In this document: positions 22,249 to 36,840 of the stretch, piece by piece | How the letters are laid out: every line of letters begins with the position of its first letter | Position numbering within the stretch: position 1 is the stretch's first letter | Origin: Charina bottae | Taxonomy: Eukaryota; Chordata; Lepidosauria; Squamata; Charinaidae | Direction of reading: 5' to 3' | DNA: 64,000 nucleotides | Assembly: GCA_023362775.1 (NCBI GenBank) | Contig: JALMGJ010000013.1 | Span: 28,312,274 to 28,376,273 of the forward strand | Position numbers and translations under genes: made by a program | The notes under the pieces: generated by a model | What the model was told of the DNA's origin: nothing | What the model saw: the letters and a program-made list of their open reading frames with translations, nothing else | The model's database searches: none

Positions 22249-24285
22249 ATGGAGGCGCCCGGCGGGGCCGCGGAGGGTGAGTTTCTCTGGGCCTGGCGCC
22301 GCGCCGCCTGGGGAGGCCGCCCGTCCGGGCGGGTCTTCGGGTTCTGCCGGGCAGGGAAGGGGACTGCTTCTGGGCTCACGGCAGTTTACCCGATGAAGCG
22401 TTTAAACGCACGTGCGGAGATCGCCGGCCGGGTGAGGCCGGCAGAAGCGAGATTTCGGCCGGGCGCCCTCTTGCCACCGCAAAGACGGCGCCTGCCCATT
22501 CTGGCCAGCGGGGCGGGCTCCCGGGATTATCCTGACACGGGGCGTGCTGATCCCCGACGCCCCCCCGTGATCGCTTTGTTGCTTTCCCGCAGGGCCTCCA
22601 CGCTTTCAGTGCCCGGAGGAGTTCTGTGCCAGGCGCTTTGCCCCTGGGCCTGCCCTCTGCCCGGAGACCCTGCGGGGGCCCGCCAAGCAGCTGCTGCTGA
22701 TCAGAGCCCCCGCCAGCTTCAGCCCGGAGAGGTGGGTGAAAGGCGTGGCGAGCGGGTGGGCGTGCTTGTGCCCGGCGGGGAGGGGCGGCGAGAGGAGCCA
22801 GATCTATCTAGCCCGGGGTCTCCGCACGAACCGCCAGCCGCGGCTCTCCGGGCTGTTATCCTGCCCTTCCGGGAGAGGCCGCTGAAGATGCAGGAGGGGG
22901 CTGAGGTGCAAAGCTGGCCTGGCCCCCAGGGACCGGGCAGGGGGAGGGGGCCGGTACTAACGGCAGACACCGGCTGGCGCAGGAGTCCTCCCTGGGAGCT
23001 TCCGGCTGGACTCGGGAGCAGCTCTCCCGCGAGCAGCTTTGCTGGGATGGCCTGTCCTTTCTGAGGGGACTCTCACGCTGTTCCTTGCCCCCCCAGCCTC
23101 ACCGGCCACACCATGCCGCCGTGCAGCTCCCACGCCGTGAAGGCATCTCAGCCGGATGGGATACACAAAGTCTACAGTCTCCAGATGAGCCTAGAGAATC
23201 CGGGCAGCAGTGCCCGCCTGCTGATCCCGACTGGCCAGCCAGATCGCCTCACTTGCGCCCCGCCTTTCAGTGGCTCCTTGAGCATCTGGGAGAGATACGG
23301 AGATCCCGGCGCCACCCAGCCCCTCTTCCCAGTGGCAGGCAGGCCGGCCCCCCAGGCCCCAGAAGGACTCAAGCAGCGCTTTTTCCCCTTTGGGGGCTGG
23401 CCCAAGAGACCCCCCCCTTCCTCGGAAGCTCTAGAGAAGACTCCCCGGAAGAAGAGCAAGAAACGGCAGCTGCAGAAGGGAGAAGATGGGGGGGCCCCCG
23501 AGCAGCGGCTGCCCCTGAAGCATGAATCCTGGGGGGAGGGGGGAGGTCCGGAGCAGCTTCCCGGGGGCCTCATGGAGCCTGCGAGGGAGCTGCTGGGAGA
23601 GCAGATGGGGACCGGGCACAAGCAACACCCCCTGAAGGGGGAGGCAGTGGAGGCGGCTGCGCTGCTGGTGCTCGGGGCTTCTGGGTGGCGGCGGGGGTGG
23701 GATGCCCAACCGAGCAGCCACTTGGAGGAAGGTCTCTCGCCAGGAGGGGTGGAAAATCCAGAGAGGAGGAAGAGCAGCAAGAAGAAGAAGAAGCGGAAGA
23801 ATAGCGTGGAGACCGAAGAGCGGCCGGATCCTAATTCAAGGGACTGGCAGCCTGAGCCCGCAGGAGAGTCAGCTCTGGGGGGCTGCAGACCGAAGCAGCA
23901 GCAGCGGGAGGAGGTGGCAGAGGGGCTGCAGGATGTTGCTGCCACTGAGGAGGACCCGGGAGACACCCCCCGTCTGGGGAGCCTTCCAGAAGACAGTCTG
24001 GGGTCAGCCAAAGAGAAACCTGGCGGGGAACTCCCTGGCTGCAAAAAGAAGAAGAAAAGGAAGAAGGAAAAGGGGGACAAGGAGCCTCTGCAGGAACCGG
24101 GGGCAGAAACACAGTCCCTGGAGTCCAGCTCCCTTGCGCCGTACTGGGACGCCTTGGCAGCCCCTCTGTGGCAAAACGCAGGGCTGGAAGAGCCACTGCA
24201 ACCTGATGGGGCGGCCCCAAACCAAAGACCCAAAAAGAAGAAGAAGAGGGAGGACCGGGCTGGAGACTCTGCAGCAGGAAGTTAA
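22249..24285 (+). CDS. POLR1G: DNA-directed RNA polymerase I subunit POLR1G (CD3EAP / PAF49 / ASE-1)
   Basis: Homologue of yeast Rpa34.5: pairs with POLR1E, helps Pol I initiation and elongation on rDNA, and acts in the nucleolus. Coding exons are 22249-22276, 22593-22731 and 23097-24285 (451 aa; 468 aa if the in-frame upstream ATG at 22198 is used). Both ATGs have a purine at -3 and G at +4. The N-terminal Pol I subunit region begins PPRFQCPEEF and continues through exon three (VYSLQM, LTCAPPFSGSLSIWERYG). The rest is low-complexity with at least four Lys-rich clusters near residues 115, 282, 370 and 433 (for example KKKKKRK), as expected for a nucleolar C-terminal tail. Human protein is 510 aa, so this one is somewhat short. 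It faces ERCC1 tail-to-tail, as in mammals. Confidence 0.93.
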
Positions 24286-24532
24286 CCGCTGGGAATCGCA
24301 GCCTCCTAGCAGTGCTGGGGGCATCTCAGGGTTGAGGCGAGGGAACGGCTCTAGCAGTTCTAACAGTTCTAGCTCACAGATAGCTGGGGGCAGCACCAAC
24401 CCCCCCCCCGGTAAATCCCCACCCATTTGGCAGCTTTGGCCTAGTGAATCATAGGGCGGGGGCAGCAGGGGCCAAGCATTGCTGATCGGCTGCTGGATTT
24501 GTATATTTTTATTCATGCTGTCTGCACTTCCA

Positions 24533-24538
24533 AATAAA
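24533..24538 (+). terminator. POLR1G polyadenylation signal
   Basis: AATAAA 248 bp after the POLR1G stop codon; no stronger signal lies between. Confidence 0.75.
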
Positions 24539-24637
24539 TCCAGGAACATGCCAGTGTTTCTCTCAAGGCTTGGCTTTCTCTGCTCATTTCTGCCCCTAAA
24601 AATAAGTGGCTGCATCGTTTTTTTCTGCTTGGTGGTG

Positions 24638-24643
24638 TTTTAT
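24638..24643 (-). terminator. ERCC1 polyadenylation signal
   Basis: AATAAA on the minus strand, about 200 bp after the ERCC1 stop. A second minus-strand AATAAA at 24508-24513 lies inside the POLR1G 3' UTR and would produce antisense overlap if used. Confidence 0.65.
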
Positions 24644-24838
24644 TGCCCACATGCCTGTATTGTGAAGCGACAAATTGCATAGCAAAATAAGGCTTCATTT
24701 CTCCTCTTGAGAGGGCTGCGTTGCCGTGTTGCAAGTTCCAGAGGTTTTGAGGGAGGAAGGTGATTGGAGGCTGGTAGTCCTCAGAGATGTCTGCAGACCA
24801 TCTTTTGCCCCTTGCCTTCTGCTCTTGGAGACCCCTGC

Positions 24839-29064
<4,226 letters not shown>

Positions 29065-29845
29065 GATCAGCACCGGCGGCTGAGACAGCGCAGGCCCTTC
29101 TTGCGGTCACCTCCCTTTTCCTGGCAGACGGCCTAAGAAACAGATCTAGGCGTGGGGCAAACCAGGAATGGACACAGTTCAGTGCTCTGGGCAACAAATG
29201 TAGAATGGAAAAAAACACTCTGCATGCCGAATCTTTCTCAGGACTGAAAGACTGCCGGGAGCAAGTGCTGCCAAATCTATTTTATCCAGGCAGATTTAGT
29301 TATTCAGGGTGTAACTCTTGCAGCGCAAGTCCCCCGTTTTGCCCGTGCCCAATGACAACAATATTGTGGCATGGTTTCATTTCCGTGCAGTACACTAAAG
29401 AATCCTTCCTGGTGGGGCAGAAGATGGGCAGATGAGCGGATCCGAGCAAGGTCCCTCTGCTACCCGGGGCACAGCCCTTTTGCAGGAGTGGGTGCCGTCA
29501 CGGCCTGGAAACCCCACGCACGTTTTTGCTGCATCGCTTCTATCCGCAGCAGGCGTTGTTCTACCGGTGAAGCTCGTGGCATCCAACGGGGGAGCTTTAC
29601 CGGTAGAATTTCCGCCTGCTGGCTGCTTTGGAGGCGACAGCGGGCGGCACAAGAGCTCCTCGCGTCCACGGACAGCAGCTGCTTATCGTGCAGAGCTCCC
29701 GGCCGAGGCCCTGGCGGGGAAACCGCCTACAGCCCGAAGAGGCCCTCGCGACCAGGCCCCGCTCCCCCCAGTCTCCATGGCGACGGAGGGGCATCACCCA
29801 CCCCGCGTCTCGGTTGGTGCCTGCGGGACCAATGAGGGGGCTCAC

Positions 29846-29910
29846 CTGCCGGGCGCATGCGCACCGCCTCAGCTTCCGCCGTGGTGATTAGGCCCAGTCG
29901 CTCTGGCGAT
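29846..29910 (-). promoter_or_regulatory. ERCC1 5' exon and NRF1 site
   Basis: On the minus strand cccggcag|gtgagc forms a donor at 29846/29845 that can join the acceptor just upstream of the ATG-bearing exon (29079). A perfect NRF1 palindrome GCGCATGCGC lies at 29853-29862, which is typical of TATA-less housekeeping promoters. The exact start site is unknown. Confidence 0.5.
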
Positions 29911-29929
29911 CGGGGCTCTATGGTTCCCC

Positions 29930-30760
29930 TCCTGCGTTCTCCGCCGGGGGGGGGGGCAGGAACGCGCCTGCGCCGTGGTCGGAGGCGGCTCCGGCCCGGA
30001 AGCTCTCCTTGGACGGCCGCTGTAGCCGCGCGGCCTTGCTGGTCCTTCCGCCGGAAGGGGCGGTGGCTCGGGTTAACAACAATCCAGGATTTTTAATAAA
30101 ATCGCGTTTCCGCCGCGCGAAGGTTGCGGTCTTCCGTCCCTTTTAGCCTGCGGGCCCCTCCCCTGCCTGTGCTGAAGCTTCCGCGGCGGGGAGCCAAAGG
30201 AGATCAAAGAGCCAGTGAAAGGCAGGCAGCCCCCCCGAGGCGCCCACGGAGACGGGCGATTTGGAAGCGCGGCCCTTTCTGCGGGCGCAGGTTTGCGGCC
30301 GGAGGAGCCGCGATGCGAAGGTGGGTTGCGAGCTCTCAGAGGCTCACGGGGGGCGGCGGGGCCCGGCCTGCGCTCCGCGCGCTGCTCGCCCCGCCCCCGC
30401 ACGTGCCCCCCGCTGGGCCCGCCCCTCACGTGGCCGCGCACCGGGCGCCCGCACGTGGCCGCCCCCGCGCGGGCTAGGGAGCAGCCCATTGGCCGCCGCG
30501 GCTGCCGCTCAAGCGGGGGGCGTGGTTGCGCGCCCGCCTGGCCTGGCGGAAGGAGCAGGTAGGGGCTGCGCGAGCCCTCCCCCTCCCCCTCCCGAGACCC
30601 CCGCCCTCCACGAGGACTAGAGCCGCGCTCTCGGGGTGCAGGAAGCCCCTTCTCCCGATCGCCTTCCTGTGTCCTCCGGGCGTGCCACGGCAGCCCCGTC
30701 GTCCGCCTGCCCAGGTGCCGTCCGGGGCAGCGGGAGCGGTCAAAGTCTCCCGGGGGGGTC
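29930..30760. promoter_or_regulatory. CpG island between ERCC1 and the CIPC paralogue
   Basis: CpG dinucleotides are dense throughout. The region separates the divergent 5' ends of ERCC1 (minus) and the CIPC-like gene (plus) and probably works as a shared or paired promoter. A GC-box-like ggggcgtgg (about 30517-30525) and an inverted CCAAT (attgg, about 30489) precede a candidate 5' UTR donor at 30558/30559. Confidence 0.6.
30400..30457 (+). promoter_or_regulatory. Triplet of canonical CACGTG E-boxes upstream of the CIPC paralogue
   Basis: CACGTG occurs at 30400-30405, 30427-30432 and 30452-30457, spaced 27 and 25 bp start to start. They lie about 100-160 bp before the candidate 5' UTR donor at 30558. 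CACGTG is the CLOCK:BMAL1 site, but also binds USF and MYC family proteins. Confidence 0.6.
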
Positions 30761-33700
30761 GGCCTGCTCTGCCAGGACTTGTTGCCCCCAACCCCCCCGA
30801 AAGCAGGCGCTTCTCTTGAGGGCGGGGCCCGGCGAGGAGGGGGCAGCCGTTGGGTGGTGCCAAAAAAAGCCGGTGCCAGCCAGCAGGGAGCCCACACGCT
30901 GGCCGCCCGACCCGCCCCCGCCCCGTGTGTCCCTCTCGGCCGGGCGGTCTCTTTCCGGTGCGATGAACGAGCGCCGCAGGGCCCCCGGGGGCTTTTCGGG
31001 CGGTTTGGGGAAGCGGGGGCGTCCTCTTTGCGTTGAAGGCCGAAAGAGCCGGGGTGCCCCCCCCCCGGCGCCTTTGGCGGCGGGCAGTGGGGGAGAGGAG
31101 GCGGGGGTGGCCGGCCCTTCATCCTGCTCATCTGCTGGGTCTTCCGACGACAGCCCTCTCTGCCTAGGCGCGCCCGGGAAAAGGGGAAGCTCGGCCCCTG
31201 CGCCCAGGCCAGCAGGAATGGGACACACGCACGAACCCCTCTCGGCGTAGCCGCGGCCACCGACCCCTCTTTCGGCTGCGACTCGGGGACCCCGGAGGTT
31301 GCCTTGGGGAGCAGCAGAGCGGCGTCTCCGGCTGGGCTGCCCTCCATCGTTTGGACAAGTGGATGCGAGGTTTCCACGGTGTGGGAGCCCCGGTGGTTAA
31401 GGGGCCCTGCGTGATCCCAGCAAAAAGCAGGTGCCCACGCTTTCAGCTGGCAGGGAGGGCTCTGGGATTTGGCAAGGGGTGGGTGGCGCCTCTGGAAGGC
31501 AAAGGGCCACAGGGAAGGGGCACCCAATCTTTGCAACCCTGCTGTATGCGAGGGGGGTTTCCAAACCCAGAGCTTCTGGGGTATTTGCTTGGATTCCTTA
31601 CCATCCTCCTTTTGTTGAGTGGGTGCCCGCCTGGTGATATGCAGCACGAACCGGAACTGGGGGGAGGTCTTTGTTCAGGCACCAACTATTTGTGGGCTAC
31701 TACAGGGAGGGGCCCAGAGTGGAGTCCTAGGGACAGCATATCAACCTGGTGTGGGTATCAGAATCGTGTAGTGTGTGTGATGCTGCCGTTTGAGAGGAAT
31801 GGCAGAAGTAGAATTTCAGCCCATGTTTGGCTTGCAACCTGGTTGAGCAGGCATGGTAGAAACACACTCCTGTCCCAGGTTCTCAGGGTGGGGTGGGGTT
31901 TTGTAGATGCCCTGGTTGCTTCACCCTGGGGGGAGGCGGCAAGCAAAGAGGAGTCATCTGTGGAAGCACACTTGGAGCACTCTCACTCTCACTGGTAAGG
32001 AAAGAAGGGGGCTTTCTCCGCCCCTCTCCCCTCAGGCTGGGCTGGAACCATCCCTGGCAATTGGCTGCTATTTTGCCTAAGAGTTACTGTTTCTGAGATT
32101 CCTGCTGATATCTCAAGTGGAGTCCTTGGTGCTCTCTCAGCCTTGTTGTTTCCTTGCAGACGTTTCATTGCCAGCCTCAATATCTCAAGTGTTTGCTGTT
32201 GGTTCCCAGAGGAGCTTTCAGCCTTCTGGCCTCCAGAACCATTTCGGGCCAGCCGTGAACATGCAGGAGTGTCCACCTGAGAGCACTTGGAAATCTTGGG
32301 GGGCTGTGCTCAGTTTAACTGGCACCAGTTGGCACCTCCTGGCTTTCCCCTCTTCATGGGGCCTAGAATTGGGCAGCTGCTGTTCAGTGAGCTGAAGGTG
32401 GCTGAAGGGAGGGGATCTCCTGGTGTGATGGCAGGTGCATACTTTTATCCCACTGACCAGACAGGTTGCACAAGTGGTTTAGCCAGAGGCAAAAATGGTC
32501 CCCATGTTTGGCACATTCAGCCCTCCGAAGAAAAGAGAGAGAGAAAGCCATCTCCCCATCCCCTCTGTGTGTGCGTGTGTGCATGCACCTGCACACTCAT
32601 ATGATGTAGCAACGCCGTGTGGTGGATCCGGAGTGCTTTCCACGTCCGGCCTCCAGCTGGCTGTGAGAGAGTGTGACACTCCATGTGATGCAGCACTTCT
32701 GAACCCCTTCCATATTCGGAGGGCTGGCAGTCTCTGGAGGAGCCGTGTGTGTGCGTGCATGAGAGGGTGGGTGCTTCTCTTCCATTTACCAGCCCCCTCC
32801 CCGCTTGCCCTTCTCGGTCTCCCTGCATCCAGTGATGGTAGAACAAAGATTGTTTCTTGCCATCTCCGCTGCTGCGGAGGAGAAATGAGCTCATAGGAGG
32901 AGATGGAGAGAGACTGGTGGCATTCAGCGAGCTTTCTCTCACTGAGCGAGGCGCCCCATTCCACAGGTAGGTGAGGCTGCTGGCAGATGGGGAGATTCAG
33001 GGCCGCAACGTGGGGGGGGGGCAAGCGGGGCATGTGCCCCGGGCACCGTGCTTGGGGTGCCAAACTGCCTCTTGACGGCCAGCCCAAAGGGTGGCCGCAG
33101 GGCCGTGCCCCCCCCACCGTGCCGCTCCAGACCGTGCCGCTTGGGAGTGTGGCGGCAGGCAGCTTGCTAGGCCCGGCCCGGATGGGCACACGGGAGCGTA
33201 GCGGGTCCTTCCCCCGGAGCTGGGGGCGCGTAAGAGATCGCAGCCAGGAGTGGGGCGCTTGTCCTGGGGGAGCCCCGCACTGCTTCGTGGAGGGCGGTCT
33301 GTGTTGGGGGTGCAGGGAGGGCGCGGAATCCATGTTTGCCCCGGGTGACACAGACCCTAGTTGCTGGCCTGGGGAGATTAATCCGGGGGAAGGGGGATGG
33401 GCTGCCACCGTTAAGCTGACTAAGGTCCCTGAATCTGTCTAGAGCTATTTCCTCCCGGCCCCCAGTTAGCACCCCTTCCCGAGGTTCAGAGATGCATGCC
33501 TGGTGCTGGTAGCCCGTTTTTCTTTCTAGCCTGTTATCTCGGATGAAACCCTCATTATTCTCAGCCGGCCTATAGGTGATGGCTATTGAGGCCAGTACTT
33601 ATGGGGGAGGGATCAGCTGCGGGGGCTTACTTCAGTCATGGGCCATAGAGTAATCACTAAGGACTGTTTTCCCAATCTTTCTTTCTTTCGGAGTGACAGC

Positions 33701-36700
33701 CTCTGTTTCACCGCTAGGATTTGCAGAGCAAACCTAAGATGCCGCTTGCCCTCAGCTTGCTATCTTCGTGGCCCTCAAAAGCTCTGCTTGATGGTGGTTT
33801 CTTTCACTCCTAGACCTCAGGCCTAGAAGGTGGGCGATGGATGGAAGTTCTGCTTATTATTTCTTTTATTTGTTTTAAATACCTTTATGGGGGAGTCGAT
33901 AGCATGGGTACGTGGCCAATTCTGGTACCCTTGCAGCGACGCCCTCTGTGGCGCCCTGGAACGGTGGCAGAATTCCCAGTCTGGCTTTTAGGAAGGCTGC
34001 AGAGGTTGCTGCAAAAGTGGACCTTGCTTCTCCAGCTCTCGGGCAGGGCGGGACGGTGAGTGGAGCCAGGAAGGCAAAGGCTGCCGGGTGCCCTGGGGAG
34101 GGCCAGTGGCCATGCGCCTGCCTCTCTCGGGCGCATTCGCACAGTCCTCTCTGCACAGAGATGAGCCGCAAGCAGCTGCACGTGCTAGAAGTCCTGGTTC
34201 CCGGTGGCCCCAAGCAACTTTGCTGTGTCTGCGTGGGTGTGTGTGTGTTGGGGGAAGATTGGCTGGGCTGCCTCTGGAGGGTTTTTTTTTCAGTCACGGA
34301 GGCTGGGCTGCGTCCTCTTCATTTTCATTGTTTGGGGGTTAAAAGGAGCTGAGCTGTGTTTTGCTGGGGTTGATCCGGAGGATTTAGGGTGCAGGGCAGA
34401 GATGATTGTGTCTTTGGACGAGACACTGTGGAGGAGCGATCGCCGCTCCATACTTGGCTGCTATCCAGGAGCAGGAACACTCCTTTTCAGCTCGCCGGCC
34501 GGCCCCTCTTGTGCGTCCCCCTCCCCCAGTGCGATCTCACAGCACCCACGAAAGGGGCTGCTCCTTGCTTCCTCGAGCAAGGCGTGCAGGCGCGCCTGGA
34601 TTGAGGTGCTGGGAACACGCTGTGCTGTTATGTAATCTGGCTCGACCCAGGAAAGATGGCGCAGCCTCTCCGCCACCAGGCCCCCTTCCTCCCCGCCCCC
34701 CGCAAGAAGGGGCTGTGGTAAACAGGCAGTGCCAGCAAGCTGACTGGGAGGGGACTCGGGGAGCTGCTGCGGGCAGCGGTGGGGCATAGCTGAGCACCCA
34801 GGAGGCAGGGCTGGGCAGGGCAGGTTGGCCGGTGCGCCGTGACCCACATCCTGAGCTCTGATAAAATCGGGGGGCAAAAGCATTCCTGAAAGTGGCTGGA
34901 CCAGATGGGAGAAGGGCAGCTTGGAATGCTGCTGTGCCTGATGGTGGGTGCGCTGAAAAACGAAGTTGGTCCATAACTGGCCATAGCTCAGCGTTTGGAA
35001 CGGAGTGAGGCAGCCTGGCAGGATGGCTTAGGCCTCCGCAGAGGTGTTGAACCGTCTGCGCAACCCGTCGGTCCAGAGGGCACCGTTTAGGGAAGGCGGA
35101 GTGAAACCCATGCTTAACGAGCACAGGGGTTGCCTCCTGTCCATGGCGTGAAGCAGCCGGCGTGTTTCAGGCTGGGCTGTGTTCACCATCGATGATCCTG
35201 CCCTTCTCCCCAGAGGTACCGCCTGTGAGTTGGTGACGGTGAGAGCGCGATTAGGTAACACGGGCGTGTGAGAGTCACACATGGAAGGCGTGCAGTGCCC
35301 ACTGGGAAGATTAGTGTGCCGAAATAACCATAGAGAAATGCAAGAAAGAGCACGCTTTTGCGTGAAAATGACCTCTGCTTTGTTGGCCGCAGAAGGGGAG
35401 AGCCGCCGGACCGTCAGAAGAATGGAGTGCGTGCAGTAATTGCGTGGCCCAGAGCAGCTTTTCTCACTGACAAGGTGGGGCTGCACAGTGGAGGGCACCC
35501 ACGATCACGTGGGGCTCCCAGGTTGGCAGACCCCTAGATTGTCCATGAGGTGGTCCCGGAGACCACCCTGATGGTTGGGGGTCTGGGCGTCCCAGCCTCG
35601 GAGGAATGCAAAGAACTACCCACCTTTCTCTGGTCCGTTGGGGGTTCTCGGGCCGCCCCGCATTTTGGTCGCCTGGCCTGTCATTAAGGTGGCTGTCCGG
35701 GGCCTTGTGTCCGCTCCGAGGGAGATGCTTGAGCCGCCGCTGGTTGCACGTGATTGCACGCCCTGCCAGCCAGCGCCTGTCCTTGGGCCCTGGACTGCTG
35801 TCTCCTCCTCATGTAAGAGCCGGCAGTAAGGGAGGAGTGCCAGCCAGCCGCCGCCCGCTCGCGGCGGCCTCTCCTGCCGGCCTTCCGTGGCGCGAGCACG
35901 TGGCGGGCCGGGTGCTGCGGGCTCCGCCCACTCCGGAGTCCTCTCCCAGAGCAGGCCCCGCCCACTCCGGCCAGTGCTCCCTGCCGCCGGACGCACGGAA
36001 GGGTGGGACTCCGCCTCCCCGCCCCGCAGAGGAGAGGGCAGGGCGCTCGAGCAGCTGGCTGGCTGAAAGCAGAGGCGGCCCCGTGATTCCTGGGGAGGGC
36101 CTGGCCAAGCGCAGGTGGGCCTCCGGTTCCAGCAGGCAGAAGTGCCCGTGGTTGGTTCACCATGCTCTGAATCCAGCCGGGCGCCGGAGATGCTGCATCT
36201 GCGCCCCCCCCCCCCCGGGTTTGGCGTCATCTGGCCCAGGCTTGTCTCTTGTGGGGAGGAAGGGCCTCCTCGTAACTGGAGACCCTCAGCCAGACGCGGG
36301 CAAGGCCCCCACCTTGCCAGGCACGACCCCCACGGAAAGTGGCTGGGGCAGGCCGTTCCGGGGGGGGGCGGTCGGTCCTGCTGCGGCCTCTGGTATGCGG
36401 GGCTGGGGGACAGCACTCCCGGGGCTTGGGCTGCTCTAACGGGGGGGGGGGGGTGGTGCTTTTCTCCCCAGCCCCTCCTCTGAAGCAGATGGAGCCAGGA
36501 ACTTTCCCAAAATTAGCCCCTCTTAGCTCAGCCCCCCGGAGACCAGAGGCGCCCTTCTGGGTTGCAGCTCCCTTCTGCCAAATCCGGCGCCCTGTCCTTG
36601 CTCCGGGGCCGGGGGTGGGACCCCATTACCTTGACCTGTGGCTGCCCTTGCCACACTTGGTGTGCCAGGTGGTAGAGCGTGCCACGCTCAGTAGGTGTAT

Positions 36701-36819
36701 GAGGTGAACTAATGCCACCCGCGATTGGGGTGCACGGGCTACCGGTGCCATTTTCTGGGGGTTTCGTGACTCTGGTCTCTTCTGTGCCTTTTCCCCAACC
36801 CCTTTTGCCCGCCTTGCAG
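30559..36819 (+). other. Probable first intron of the CIPC paralogue
   Basis: If the donor at 30558/30559 joins the acceptor before 36820, this is a 6.3-kb intron 1. It holds the hAT element at 32998-33371, a 12-bp inverted-terminus element at 32518-32726 and further CACGTG motifs (about 34180, 35748 and 35898). No coding exon was recognised in it. Confidence 0.4.
32998..33371. mobile_element. 374-bp hAT-type MITE with perfect 8-bp target duplication
   Basis: Starts CAGGGCCGCAACG and ends CTAGTTGCTGGCCTG. Both flanks are GGGAGATT (32990-32997 and 33372-33379). It shares terminal and internal text with the shorter element at 19648-19799, so the short one is probably an internal deletion derivative. 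Confidence 0.85.
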
Positions 36820-36840
36820 GACTGCAGGAGAAGAGCAGCC

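Noticed and set aside
21865..23064. 399-codon plus frame overlapping POLR1G
   Set aside because: It reads through introns 1 and 2 of POLR1G and its promoter; only the exon 1 part is real coding sequence.
23172..24233. 353-codon minus-strand frame
   Set aside because: Exact antisense shadow of POLR1G exon 3; its Phe-rich runs are the complement of the Lys codons.
30073..31647. 524-codon open frame on the minus strand
   Set aside because: It spans the CpG island and intron start of the CIPC paralogue. Composition is Pro/Arg/Gly-rich as expected from GC-rich DNA, with no domain and no splice logic.
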